Of a DNA stretch of 55,730 bases, positions 35,064 to 47,301 are shown piece by piece. Numbering within the stretch: the first letter of the stretch is position 1; each line of letters starts with the position of its first letter. Made by a program: the position numbers and the translations under genes. Source of the DNA: Streptosporangium violaceochromogenes (lineage in GTDB: Bacteria > Actinomycetota > Actinomycetes > Streptosporangiales > Streptosporangiaceae); the NCBI RefSeq assembly GCF_014654615.1, contig NZ_BNBB01000036.1:1-55730 (forward strand). Direction: 5' to 3'. Under the pieces are notes generated by a model. That model was not told the origin of the DNA. It saw only the letters and a list, made by a program, of their open reading frames with translations, and made no database searches.

Positions 35064-35462
35064 GTGGGAAAACTGAACGAGGACGCCAAGGCACTGCTGG
35101 GCCGGCCGATTCACGGCTGGGTGACCACCGTCCGGCCCGACGGCTCGCTGCACAGCACCGTCGTATGGGTGGACGTCGACGGCGACGACGTCGTCTTCAA
35201 CACGGCCGTCGGCCGTGCCAAGGAGCGGCACCTGCGCGCCGACCCCCGGGTGTCGGTGAGCGTGCTGGACCCCCAGGACGCCTTCCACCTGGTGAGCGTC
35301 TCGGGTACCGCGGAGCTGGAGCTTGAGGGCGCCGACGAGGTCATCGACCGCCTGGCCGGCAAGTACCTCGGGGTGGAGACCTACCCCTACCGCCAGCCGG
35401 GCGAGCGCCGTGTCACCGTCCGGGTCAGGCCCGAGCGGGTCGTCTACAACGCCGGGAGCTGA
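35064..35462 (+). CDS. PPOX-class F420-dependent oxidoreductase (split beta-barrel)
   Basis: A 132-residue protein of the pyridoxamine-oxidase-like fold. RPIHGWVTTVRPDGSLHSTV and VGRAKERHLRADPRVSVSVL match the actinobacterial F420-binding PPOX subfamily. GTG 35064 has GGAGG five bases upstream and gives the usual family start MGKLNEDAKALL, which I prefer over ATG 35025. Substrate unknown. Confidence 0.85.
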   Translation: MGKLNEDAKALLGRPIHGWVTTVRPDGSLHSTVVWVDVDGDDVVFNTAVGRAKERHLRADPRVSVSVLDPQDAFHLVSVSGTAELELEGADEVIDRLAGKYLGVETYPYRQPGERRVTVRVRPERVVYNAGS

Positions 35463-35549
35463 CGCCCGCGCCCCCGCGCCGCCCGCCGCCGAGTAGTCTG
35501 CTGCCGCGGACGGCACGCGACGGAAGACCGATGGGGAGGGCCTATCCCG

Positions 35550-36179
35550 ATGGCGGCAGGCGGCGAGGGCGGCACGGATGACGGGAACCGCGGAGGCGGC
35601 ACGGGCACGGAGGGCGGTGGGGGCGGCCGGAGAGGTGAGGGCCGCGAGGGCACGGCCAGGCCGATCACGTTCGTCGGCGCGCCGGTGCTGCACCGCCCCT
35701 GCCGGGAGGTGACCCGCTTCGACGGGGAGCTGGCCGCGCTGGTGGCCGACATGTTCGCGAGCATGTACGCCGCCCGGGGAGTGGGCCTCGCGGCCAACCA
35801 GATCGGGGTCGGCCTGAGGGTGTTCGTCTACGACTGCCCGGACGAGACCGAGGAGTACCGCAAGGGCGTCGTGGTCAACCCCGCCCTGGTGCTCCCCGCC
35901 CCCGGGGAGCGGAACCTCGCCGACTACGAGGAGGGGTGCCTTTCGGTGCCGGGACAGCGCGCCTCGCTTCCCCGGCCCGACCGCGCCGCGGTACACGGCT
36001 TCGACGTCACCGGGGCGCCGATCACCGTCGAGGGCACCGGGGTGCTCGCCCGCTGCCTGCAGCACGAGACCGACCACCTGGAGGGCCGGCTGTACGTCGA
36101 CCGTCTGCCGGCCGACCAGCGCGCGCGGATCCTGACGGCCTACGAGCGGGAACGCGACCGGGCGGCCGTGACCGGCTGA
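35550..36179 (+). CDS. def: Peptide deformylase
   Basis: The 209-residue metalloenzyme removes the formyl group from nascent proteins. The three deformylase motifs are intact: GVGLAANQIG, EGCLSVPG and QHETDHLEG (HExDH). The first 38 residues are a Gly/Arg-rich extension (AAGGEGGTDDGNRGGGTGTE); a start further inside the frame is possible, but no better ribosome-binding site is seen. It is not linked to fmt, so it may be a second copy in the genome. Confidence 0.92.
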   Translation: MAAGGEGGTDDGNRGGGTGTEGGGGGRRGEGREGTARPITFVGAPVLHRPCREVTRFDGELAALVADMFASMYAARGVGLAANQIGVGLRVFVYDCPDETEEYRKGVVVNPALVLPAPGERNLADYEEGCLSVPGQRASLPRPDRAAVHGFDVTGAPITVEGTGVLARCLQHETDHLEGRLYVDRLPADQRARILTAYERERDRAAVTG

Positions 36180-36357
36180 CCTCCGGCACGGCCCCCGCCG
36201 GCTCTCGCGGGTCCTCGCCGCGCCTCCGGGCACGGCACCCCGCCGGGTGGTCCCGTCCCGCAGGGGGAGGCACTCTCCGCGCCCGGCCGGTCCCGGGCTA
36301 GCATGTCGCCGGGTGGGCCGCCGGGCGGCGGCACGAGGGGCAAGGGGGAGGAGCCGG

Positions 36358-36750
36358 GTGCTGAAGGACCGCGAGGACGGATTCCACGCCTTCTGGCGGG
36401 AGCGTCACCTGTGCACGCTGACCACCGTGCGGGCCGACGGCACGCCGCACGTGGTCCCGGTGGGCGTGACGCTCGACGCGGACGCGGGCGTCGCCCGGGT
36501 GATCACCTCGGACGGCTCGCGCAAGGTGCGCCACGTGCGCGCGGCCGGGCCGGCCGGGGCTCCGGTCGCGATCTGCCAGGTGGACGGCCCCCGATGGTCG
36601 ACCCTGGAGGGGCGCGCCGTGATCCGCGACGACCCCGCCTCGGTCGCCGACGCCGTGCGCCGGTACGCCGAGCGCTACCGCCGGCCCCGTGAGAACCCCG
36701 TCCGCGTCGTGATCGAGGTCCGCGTCACGCGGGTCCTGGGCAATGTCTGA
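36358..36750 (+). CDS. PPOX-class F420-dependent protein next to cobL
   Basis: A 130-residue split-barrel protein: LCTLTTVRADGTPHVVPVGV and the SDGSRKVRHVRA loop place it with F420-binding PPOX proteins. GTG 36358 has a purine-rich AAGGGGGAGGAG upstream. Its stop overlaps the start of cobL by eight bases, so the two are probably cotranscribed and coupled. A role in corrin reduction is possible, but cobK already supplies the precorrin-6A reductase. Confidence 0.85.
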   Translation: MLKDREDGFHAFWRERHLCTLTTVRADGTPHVVPVGVTLDADAGVARVITSDGSRKVRHVRAAGPAGAPVAICQVDGPRWSTLEGRAVIRDDPASVADAVRRYAERYRRPRENPVRVVIEVRVTRVLGNV

Positions 36751-38020
36751 CGCGACGCCCGGCACGGCGTCCGAAAGGGCGCCCGGTACGGTGCCCTGCC
36801 CGGTCACCGTCGTCGGCGTCGGAGCCGACGGGTGGCCGGGGCTGTCGGAGGCGGCCCGGCGCGCGCTGGGTGACGCCGAGGTGCTCATGGGCAGCGCCCG
36901 GCAGCTCGCGCTGGTCTCCGAGCCGGCCGCCGAGCGCGTCGCGTGGCCCTCGCCGATGCTTCCGGCGCTGCCGGGCCTGCTGGCCGCCCACCGGGGCCGG
37001 CGCGTGTGCGTACTGGCCAGCGGCGACCCCATGTTCCACGGCATCGGCACGACGCTGGTGCGCCTGCTGGGCGCCGGCGCGGTCCGGGTGCTGCCGCACC
37101 CGTCGTCGGTCTCGCTGGCGTGCGCGCGGCTCGGCTGGGCCGCCGACCAGGTCGAGGTGATCAGTCTCGTGACGCGGCCGGTCGAGACGCTGCACCCCGC
37201 CGTCCACCACGGCCGCCGGGTGCTGATCCTGGCCGCCGACGGCCACACCCCCGCCCGGGTGGCCGCGCTGCTCACCGCCCGGGGGTACGGCGGCAGCCCC
37301 ATGACGGTCCTGGAGCGGCTCGGGGGCCCCCGGGAGCGCGTCCTGTCCGGCACGGCCGCCCATTGGTCCCCGCCGGTCGCCGCGGACCTCAACGTCGTCG
37401 CCGTGGAGTGCCGCGCCGCCCCGGACGCCGTCGCCCTGCCCCGCGTCCCCGGCCTGCCGGACGAGGCGTTCGAACACGACGGCCAGCTCACCAAGAGCGA
37501 GGTCCGCGCGGTGACCCTGTCCCGGCTCGCGCCCGCCCCCGGCCGGCTGCTGTGGGACGTCGGCGCCGGCGCCGGCAGCGTCGCCGTCGAGTGGATGCGC
37601 GCCCACCCCGCCAACCGGGCCGTGGCGGTCGAGGCCCGTCCGGAGCGGGCCGCCAGGATCACCCGCAACGCCTCGGCGCTGGGGGTGCCGGGGCTCGCGG
37701 TGGTGACCGGGACCGCTCCGAAGGCGCTCGCCGGGCTGGAACGGCCCGACGCCGTCTTCGTCGGCGGCGGCGTGACCGTCCCCGGCGTGCTGGAGGTCTG
37801 CTGGGAGGCTCTGCCACCCGGAGGCAGGCTGGTGGCCAACGCGGTGACCGCCGAGTCCGAGGCCGTGCTGACCCGTCGCCGGGCCGAGCTGGGCGGCGAA
37901 CTGGTCCGGCTGGCGGTCTGCCGGGCGGCCCCGGTCGGCGGCTTCACCGGCTGGCGGCCCATGATGCCGGTGACGATCTGGACGGCCGTCAGGCCCTTTG
38001 GGCCCGGTGACGGGCGATGA
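36743..38020 (+). CDS. cobL: Precorrin-6Y C5,15-methyltransferase (decarboxylating), CbiE-CbiT fusion
   Basis: The 425-residue enzyme methylates C5 and C15 and decarboxylates the acetate side chain of precorrin-6B. The N-terminal CbiE domain (about 1-230) starts VTVVGVGADGWPGLSEAARR with VCVLASGDPMFHGIG. The C-terminal CbiT domain (about 240-425) has the SAM motif LLWDVGAGAGSVAVEWMR. It overlaps the PPOX gene by eight bases and is followed by cobM. Confidence 0.95.
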   Translation: MSDATPGTASERAPGTVPCPVTVVGVGADGWPGLSEAARRALGDAEVLMGSARQLALVSEPAAERVAWPSPMLPALPGLLAAHRGRRVCVLASGDPMFHGIGTTLVRLLGAGAVRVLPHPSSVSLACARLGWAADQVEVISLVTRPVETLHPAVHHGRRVLILAADGHTPARVAALLTARGYGGSPMTVLERLGGPRERVLSGTAAHWSPPVAADLNVVAVECRAAPDAVALPRVPGLPDEAFEHDGQLTKSEVRAVTLSRLAPAPGRLLWDVGAGAGSVAVEWMRAHPANRAVAVEARPERAARITRNASALGVPGLAVVTGTAPKALAGLERPDAVFVGGGVTVPGVLEVCWEALPPGGRLVANAVTAESEAVLTRRRAELGGELVRLAVCRAAPVGGFTGWRPMMPVTIWTAVRPFGPGDGR

Positions 38021-38066
38021 CGGTCCCGGAGCGCGGCGGGCCGCGCGTCCCGGCGGAGGGGAGACG

Positions 38067-38810
38067 ATGACGGTACGGTTCGTCGGGGCGGGGCCGGGCG
38101 CCGCCGATCTGATCACCCTGCGGGGCCTGCGGGTGATCATGTCCTCACCCGTGTGCCTGTACGCCGGGTCCCTGGTCCCGGCCGAGCTCCTGGAAGGCTG
38201 CCCACCCGGAGCCAGGCTGGTGGACAGCGCCGGGATGACCCTGGAGGAGATCGTGGCGGAGATGCTCGCCGCCCACGAGGCGGGGCGCGACGTGGCCCGG
38301 CTGCACTCCGGCGACCCGTCGGTGTTCAGCGCGATGGCCGAGCAGATGCGGCGGCTGGACGCCGCGGGCGTGCCGTACGAGGTGGTCCCCGGGGTGCCCG
38401 CCTTCGCCGCTGCGGCGGCCTCGCTGCGGCGTGAGCTCACCGTGCCCGGCGTCGGCCAGACGATCGTGCTGACCAGGACCGCGGCCCGCGCCACCCCCAT
38501 GCCCGACGGCGAGGACCTGGGCACGCTCGGCCGGAGCCGGGCCACGATGGTCCTGCACCTGGCCGTGCAGCGCGTCGAGGCGGTCGTGGCCGAGCTGATC
38601 CCCAACTACGGGGCCGACTGCCCGGTGGCCGTGGTGGCCAGGGCCGGGCGGGACGACGAGGTGATCCTGCGCGGCACCCTGGCCGGCATCGCCGCCGAGG
38701 TTCGCGCCGCGGGGATCGTCCGCACCGCCGTGATCGTGGTGGGCCGCGTGCTGACCGCCTCGGAGTTTCCCGACAGCCACCTGTACTCCGCCGCCCGCCG
38801 CCGTGACTGA
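38067..38810 (+). CDS. cobM: Precorrin-4 C11-methyltransferase
   Basis: The 247-residue SAM-uroporphyrinogen-type methyltransferase adds the C11 methyl group. VRFVGAGPGAADLITLRGLR, the CLYAGSLVP motif and VARLHSGDPSVFSAM are typical of CobM/CbiF. ATG 38067 follows GGAGGGGAG; an in-frame upstream GTG would overlap cobL but lacks the signal. It overlaps cobK by eight bases. Confidence 0.95.
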   Translation: MTVRFVGAGPGAADLITLRGLRVIMSSPVCLYAGSLVPAELLEGCPPGARLVDSAGMTLEEIVAEMLAAHEAGRDVARLHSGDPSVFSAMAEQMRRLDAAGVPYEVVPGVPAFAAAAASLRRELTVPGVGQTIVLTRTAARATPMPDGEDLGTLGRSRATMVLHLAVQRVEAVVAELIPNYGADCPVAVVARAGRDDEVILRGTLAGIAAEVRAAGIVRTAVIVVGRVLTASEFPDSHLYSAARRRD

Positions 38811-39570
38811 GCGCCCCCGCGTCCTGATCCTGGGCGGCACCGACGAGGCCAGGAGGCTGGCCGCCGCGCTCGCCGGGCGCGGCGGGATACGGGTGGTGTC
38901 CTCGCTGGCCGGGCGGGTGCGCGACCCCCGGCTGCCGGTGGGCGAGGTCCACACGGGCGGCTTCGGCGGGGCCGCCGGGCTCCTGGCGTGGCTGCGGGAG
39001 CGCCGGATCGGCGTGGTCGTGGACGCCACCCACCCGTTCGCCGCCCGGATGACCGCCTCGGCGGTGGAGGCGACCGGGCGGGCGGGGGTGCCGCTGCTGA
39101 TCCTGCGCAGGCCGGGCTGGCGGGAGGGCCCCGGGGACGACTGGCGCTGGACGCCCTCGCTTCCGGCCGCCGCCGCGCTCCTGCCCTCGCTCGGAAGACG
39201 GGTCTTCCTGACCACCGGGCGCCGGAGCCTGCCGGTCTTCGCCGGGCTCGACGACCTGTGGTTCCTGGCCCGCTCGGTGGACCCGCCGGAGCCGCCCCTG
39301 CCGCGTGACCTCCGGGTGCTGCTCGACCGGGGCCCGTTCACCGTGGAGGGCGAGCTGCGCCTGATGCGGGAGCACCGCGTCGAGACGCTGGTCACCAAGG
39401 ACAGCGGCGGCCCGATGACCACGGCCAAGCTGTTCGCCGCCCGGGAGCTCGGGCTTCCCGTCGTGATCGTACGGCGCCCGCAGCCTCCGGCGGCCGTCCC
39501 CGCGGTGGAGACGGTCGAGGAGGCCCTCACCTGGCTGGAGGCGCTTACGCGGGGTAGCGGCGGGGGGTGA
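38803..39570 (+). CDS. cobK: Precorrin-6A reductase
   Basis: The 255-residue enzyme reduces precorrin-6A with NADPH. VLILGGTDEARRLAAALAGR, VVDATHPFAARMTASA and LVTKDSGGPMTTAKLFAARE are CobK/CbiJ signatures. The GTG start lies inside cobM. Its last 26 bases overlap the 3' end of the convergent cobIJ gene. Confidence 0.95.
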   Translation: MTERPRVLILGGTDEARRLAAALAGRGGIRVVSSLAGRVRDPRLPVGEVHTGGFGGAAGLLAWLRERRIGVVVDATHPFAARMTASAVEATGRAGVPLLILRRPGWREGPGDDWRWTPSLPAAAALLPSLGRRVFLTTGRRSLPVFAGLDDLWFLARSVDPPEPPLPRDLRVLLDRGPFTVEGELRLMREHRVETLVTKDSGGPMTTAKLFAARELGLPVVIVRRPQPPAAVPAVETVEEALTWLEALTRGSGGG

Positions 39571-41170
39571 ACACCACCCGGCCGCCGTCGCCCCGCTCGG
39601 CGACACGGGTGGTGGAGGAGCCCACCAGCAGCAGGCAGCGCATGTCGACCTCGGCCGGGTCCAGCTCGGCGAGCGTGGTGACCGTCACGCTCTCGCCGGC
39701 GCCGCCGACGTCGCGGCCGATCACCACGGGCGTCCGGGGCTCGCGGTGCTCCAGCAGCAGGTCCCTGGCCGCCGCCACCTGCCAGGTCCGGCTCCTGGAG
39801 GCGGGGTTGTAGATCGCCAGCACCAGGTCGGCCCGTGCGGCGGCGCGGATCCGTTCCGCGACGACCTCCCACGGCTTGAGCAGGTCCGACAGCGACAGCA
39901 CGCAGTAGTCGTGCCCGAGCGGTGCCCCCGCCCGGCTGGCCACCGCGTGCGCCGCGGTGAGGCCGGGCAGCACCCGTACCGGCACGCCGGAGAACCGGGG
40001 TTCGCAGGCCACCTCCAGCACCGCGCCGGCCATCGCGAACACCCCCGGGTCGCCCGAGGAGACCACGGCCACCCGGGCGCCGGCCCCGGCCAGTTCCAGC
40101 GCGTGCGCCGCCCGCTCGGCCTCCACCCGGTTGCCGGTGGGGTGACGGCGCTGGCGCGGGTTCGGCGGGATCCGGTCCAGATAGGGGCCGTAGCCGACGA
40201 GGTCGTCGGCCTCGGCCAGCGCCTCCTGCGCCTCCGGGGTCAGCCAGGGCCGTCCCGCCGGGCCGAGCCCGACCACGACGACCCCGCCCGTCCTCCCCCC
40301 GGGTGTCCCGGGCTCCGCGGGTTTCCCGGGTTCCCGCGGGGCGTCGTTCCCGCCCGCGCCCCCGGGGGACTCCGCCTGGGACTCCGCGGAGGTGTCCGTG
40401 CCCGTGTCCGTGTCCGTGCTCGTGCCGGTGCCGGCTTCCGCGACGGCGCGACCGGCCGGGCCGGGGATCAGCACCAGCGAGAAGTAGGGCACGGTGCCCG
40501 GGTCCACCTCGGCGAGCGGGGCCAGGCGCTGGTCTCCCGTGGTGGCCCGCTCCACGTACCAGGCCTCGTCGAGCCGGCCCGTCTCGGCCAGCGCGCCGCG
40601 CACCTTGGCGAACGTCCGGCCGAGCTTGAGGATCGCCGCCGCGTCTGTGGAGGCGAGCCGTTCGGCGAGGACCTCCGCCGGGAGCGTCCCCGGCAGCACC
40701 GTCAGCGTCTCGTCCCGCTCGACCAGGGGCAGGCCGAGCGCGGCGGCGGCCCCGCTCACCGACGTCACGCCGGGGACCACCTCGGTGACGTAGCGGTGGG
40801 ACAGGCGCTTGTGCAGGTGCATGTAGGAGCCGTAGAAGAGCGGATCCCCCTCGCACAGCACCACCACGTCGCGGCCCGCGTCCAGATGGGCGGCCAGCCG
40901 CAGCGCGCAGGAGGCGTAGAAGTCGTCGATGGCGCCCTGGTAGCCGCCGGGATGGTCGGTGGTCTCCGTGGTGAGCGGGTAGATCAGGGCTTCCTCGATC
41001 TGGCCGTCGCGCAGGTACGGCGCGGCCACCGAGCGGGCGATGCTCCGCCCGTGACGGGCGCTGTGGAAGGCGATCACGTCGGCCTCGCCGATGAGGCGGG
41101 CGGCCTTGACGGTCACCAGCTCCGGATCCCCCGGCCCGAGACCCACTCCCCGAAGCCGTCCGGCGGGCAT
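39545..41170 (-). CDS. cobIJ: Fused precorrin-2 C20- / precorrin-3B C17-methyltransferase
   Basis: The 541-residue protein joins two methyltransferases. The CobI part (1-245) starts LRGVGLGPGDPELVTVKAAR with VVVLCEGDPLFYGSYMHLHK; the CobJ part (about 300-541) starts VVVVGLGPAGRPWLTPEAQE with VAVVSSGDPGVFAMAGAV. Between them lies a low-complexity linker of about 55 residues rich in Thr/Asp/Gly. ATG 41168-41170 has GGAGG ten bases upstream; GTG 41179, overlapping the cobH stop as GTGA, is an alternative adding three residues. It is the last gene of the cobG-cobH-cobIJ unit. Confidence 0.95.
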   Translation of the reverse strand: MPAGRLRGVGLGPGDPELVTVKAARLIGEADVIAFHSARHGRSIARSVAAPYLRDGQIEEALIYPLTTETTDHPGGYQGAIDDFYASCALRLAAHLDAGRDVVVLCEGDPLFYGSYMHLHKRLSHRYVTEVVPGVTSVSGAAAALGLPLVERDETLTVLPGTLPAEVLAERLASTDAAAILKLGRTFAKVRGALAETGRLDEAWYVERATTGDQRLAPLAEVDPGTVPYFSLVLIPGPAGRAVAEAGTGTSTDTDTGTDTSAESQAESPGGAGGNDAPREPGKPAEPGTPGGRTGGVVVVGLGPAGRPWLTPEAQEALAEADDLVGYGPYLDRIPPNPRQRRHPTGNRVEAERAAHALELAGAGARVAVVSSGDPGVFAMAGAVLEVACEPRFSGVPVRVLPGLTAAHAVASRAGAPLGHDYCVLSLSDLLKPWEVVAERIRAAARADLVLAIYNPASRSRTWQVAAARDLLLEHREPRTPVVIGRDVGGAGESVTVTTLAELDPAEVDMRCLLLVGSSTTRVAERGDGGRVVFTPRRYPA

Positions 41171-41175
41171 GGCGC

Positions 41176-41802
41176 TCACTCCTCCTCGCTCGCGATCGCG
41201 TTGACCGCCGCGGCGGCCATCGCGCTTCCTCCCCGGCGCCCGTGCACGACGAGGTACTCCAGGCCCGCCGGATGCTCGGCGAGGGCCTGCTTGGACTCGG
41301 CGGCGCCGACGAAGCCGACCGGGACGCCGAGAACGGCGGCCGGTCGTCCCGCGCCCTCCCGGAGGAGTTCGAGCAGCCGGAACAGCGCGGTCGGCGCGTT
41401 GCCGATCGCGACCACCGCCCCCTGGAGCCGGTCGCGCCACAGTTCGAGCGCGGCGGCGCTGCGGGTGGTGCCCAGCCGTTCGGCCAGGGCGGGCACCCGG
41501 GGGTCGCCCAGCGTACAGACCACCGGGTTGCCCGCGGGCAGGCGGGCACGGGTCACCCCGGAGGCGACCATGGCCGCGTCGCACAGCACCGGCGCGCCCG
41601 CGCGCAGGGCGGCGCGGGCCGACGCCACGACGCCGGGCGACCACGCGAGGTCGGTGACCAGGTCGGTCATCCCGCAGGCGTGGATCATGCGGACCGCCAC
41701 CCGCGCGACGTCGGCGGGCAGCCCGCCGAGGTCGGTCTCGGCACGGATGGTGGCAAAGGAACGGCGGTAGATCTCCGCGCCGTCGCGGACGTAGTCGATC
41801 AC
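41176..41802 (-). CDS. cobH: Precorrin-8X methylmutase
   Basis: The 208-residue enzyme moves the C11 methyl group to C12, giving hydrogenobyrinate. IDYVRDGAEIYRRSFATIRA at the N terminus, RMIHACGMTDL with the catalytic His, and PVGFVGAAESKQAL are CobH/CbiC signatures. GTG 41800-41802 overlaps the cobG stop (GTGA) and follows GGGGGAG. Confidence 0.95.
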   Translation of the reverse strand: MIDYVRDGAEIYRRSFATIRAETDLGGLPADVARVAVRMIHACGMTDLVTDLAWSPGVVASARAALRAGAPVLCDAAMVASGVTRARLPAGNPVVCTLGDPRVPALAERLGTTRSAAALELWRDRLQGAVVAIGNAPTALFRLLELLREGAGRPAAVLGVPVGFVGAAESKQALAEHPAGLEYLVVHGRRGGSAMAAAAVNAIASEEE

Positions 41803-43235
41803 GTCTCCCCCCTCAGGGCCGTCACCGCGGCCGTGGTCTCCTCGATGTCCGCGCACGTCAGGCTCCGGCCGTCCAGCTCCACCCGGTAGCCGCCGGCGAA
41901 GGCGACCACGTCCGCGACCCGTCCCCTGGGACGGCCGCAGCGCCGCTCGCAGCCCGCCCAGTGCACCGGGAGCGTACCGGTAGGCGCCGCGCCGGCCGCG
42001 CGCGGGTGGCCAAAGGAGCCGGGGAGGTTCCGGGCCGTGGCACGGGCCGCGTCCGAGCGCACGTCGGCCAGCGCCCTGGCGCAGCCGGGGCGGCCGGCGC
42101 AGGCCGTCACGCCGATCCAGGGTGAGGAGGGGTCGGTGACCAGGCCGGCCTCGGCGAGCAGGGCGGCCGCGCCGGCGACCCCGGCGGGCCGCAGGCCGGG
42201 CAGGACCACCCCGCGCCAGGGCGTCAGCCGTACCTCGCCGCCGGCGGCCAGACCGGCGAGCAGCTCCGCCTGGGCACGGGTCAGCCGCCCCAGCGGCACC
42301 GCGACCCCGAGCGCCGCCCGGCCGCCCGGCCCCCCGGAGGCCCCGACCGGCCCCACCGGCCCCGGCCCCTCCCGCCCGGCCGCCGGCCCGAAGCGGGGCC
42401 CTCCGGCGGCAAGGAGCGGGCCAAGGGCCGCGCGGATCCGGGCCGCGACCCGCCCGGCGCCGCCGGGAAGCTCGCCGATCCGCCAGATCCGCCCGCCCTC
42501 CGAGGAGGCTCCCGCGAAGGCTCCGGCGGAGGTCTCCGGGGTGGTGCCCGTGGAGGCCCCGGTGGTCCCGGTGGTCCCGGTGTTCCCGGTGTTCCCGGGA
42601 GAGGTTGCCCCGGAGGCGGCGGCCTCGGCGGCCTCGGCCAGGAACGCCTCGGCGGCGGCCAGCAGGGCGGTCACCGCCGAGCCCACCGGCACGCGCAGGC
42701 CGCTGTCGGCGCCCGCGAGGATCAGGGCGGCCCGGTCGGCGCCGATCGGCAGGATCCCGGCGTCGGGGTCCAGCCAGGCCACGTCGCCCCGGCCGTCGTC
42801 GAGCGCGAACAGGAAGCGCCCCGGCAGCGCGGCGAGACCGGGCCGGGAGCACAGCCGCCGGTCCAGCTCGGCGACCAGCGGGCCGGCGTCCAGCAGCCCC
42901 GCCGTGTCGCAGCCGCTCAGCGGTGAGGCGAGGATGTTGCGGACCCGCTCGTGGCTGGAGGACGGCAGCAGCCCGGCCTCGGCCAGGCACGCCGCGAACC
43001 CGGCTCGGCCCTCCTCGCCGAGCCCGCGCACCTGGACGTTCGCCCGTGAGGTCAGCTCGACGACGCCCGCGCCGAACCCGGAGGCGGCGCGGGCGAGCTC
43101 GCTGAGCTGGGACGGGGTCAGCCGGCCCCCGGGAACCCTGATCCGCGCCAGGCCGCCGTCGGCGGCGGCGTGCACCCGGAGCGCTCCGGGGCAGGCGTCC
43201 GGCCGCGATCGCCGGGGGAGGTCGTCGATGGTCAC
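41799..43235 (-). CDS. cobG: Precorrin-3B synthase (CobG, Fe-S oxygenase)
   Basis: The 478-residue protein resembles a nitrite/sulfite-reductase half repeat. The N-terminal ferredoxin-like part has LARIRVPGGRLTPSQLSELA; the C-terminal part has the 4Fe-4S/sirohaem cysteines in TACAGRPGCARA and AGCERRCGRPRG. CobG marks the oxygen-dependent cobalamin pathway. A Gly/Thr-rich low-complexity insert of about 45 residues sits between the two halves. I chose GTG 43233-43235; no strong ribosome-binding site precedes it, so an upstream start cannot be ruled out. Confidence 0.9.
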   Translation of the reverse strand: MTIDDLPRRSRPDACPGALRVHAAADGGLARIRVPGGRLTPSQLSELARAASGFGAGVVELTSRANVQVRGLGEEGRAGFAACLAEAGLLPSSSHERVRNILASPLSGCDTAGLLDAGPLVAELDRRLCSRPGLAALPGRFLFALDDGRGDVAWLDPDAGILPIGADRAALILAGADSGLRVPVGSAVTALLAAAEAFLAEAAEAAASGATSPGNTGNTGTTGTTGASTGTTPETSAGAFAGASSEGGRIWRIGELPGGAGRVAARIRAALGPLLAAGGPRFGPAAGREGPGPVGPVGASGGPGGRAALGVAVPLGRLTRAQAELLAGLAAGGEVRLTPWRGVVLPGLRPAGVAGAAALLAEAGLVTDPSSPWIGVTACAGRPGCARALADVRSDAARATARNLPGSFGHPRAAGAAPTGTLPVHWAGCERRCGRPRGRVADVVAFAGGYRVELDGRSLTCADIEETTAAVTALRGET

Positions 43236-43258
43236 GGTGAGGATGGTAACGCCGGTTC

Positions 43259-43286
43259 CTTGCCAGACACGGCGTTGCCGTAGTCT
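43259..43286 (+). promoter_or_regulatory. Promoter of the cobalamin riboswitch / cobN transcript
   Basis: CTTGCC (43259-43264) and TAGTCT (43281-43286) are 16 bases apart. Transcription would then start near 43293, two bases before the P1 stem of the riboswitch, which supports the assignment. Confidence 0.45.
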
Positions 43287-43294
43287 CATCGATG

Positions 43295-43442
43295 GCGACG
43301 GCAGAGGGAGGAAGCCGGTGTGAATCCGGCGCGGTCCCGCCACTGTGACCGGGGAGCGACCCTCACCCAGGCCACTGCCCGGCGACGGGCGGGAAGGCCG
43401 GGGGGAGCACTGATCCGGGAGCCAGGAGACTCCGGCCGTCGC
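43295..43442 (+). ncRNA. Cobalamin (B12) riboswitch upstream of cobN
   Basis: P1 is formed by GCGACGG (43295-43301) and CCGTCGC (43436-43442). Inside are the conserved elements GGGAGGAAGCCGGTGTGAAT, GCGGTCCCGCCACTGTGA and the B12 box AGCCAGGAGACT (43420-43431). The downstream hairpin CGGGG/CCCCG (43457-43472) just before the purine-rich AGGGAGGAAG of cobN could gate translation. It acts only on cobN; the cobGHIJ unit lies on the other strand. Confidence 0.92.
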
Positions 43443-43489
43443 AGCCGACGACGACCCGGGGCGAGGACCCCGAGGGAGGAAGCCCCCGT

Positions 43490-47248
<3,759 letters not shown>

Positions 47249-47276
47249 CCACCGGCGCCCGACCGCCGGGGGCGGG

Positions 47277-47299
47277 GCCGGGGCTCCCCGCGCCCCGGC
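47277..47299. terminator. Bidirectional hairpin between cobN and sodC
   Basis: GCCGGGGC (47277-47284) pairs with GCCCCGGC (47292-47299). It sits 30 bases after the cobN stop and directly after the convergent sodC stop. Confidence 0.45.
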
Positions 47300-47301
47300 G
47301 C

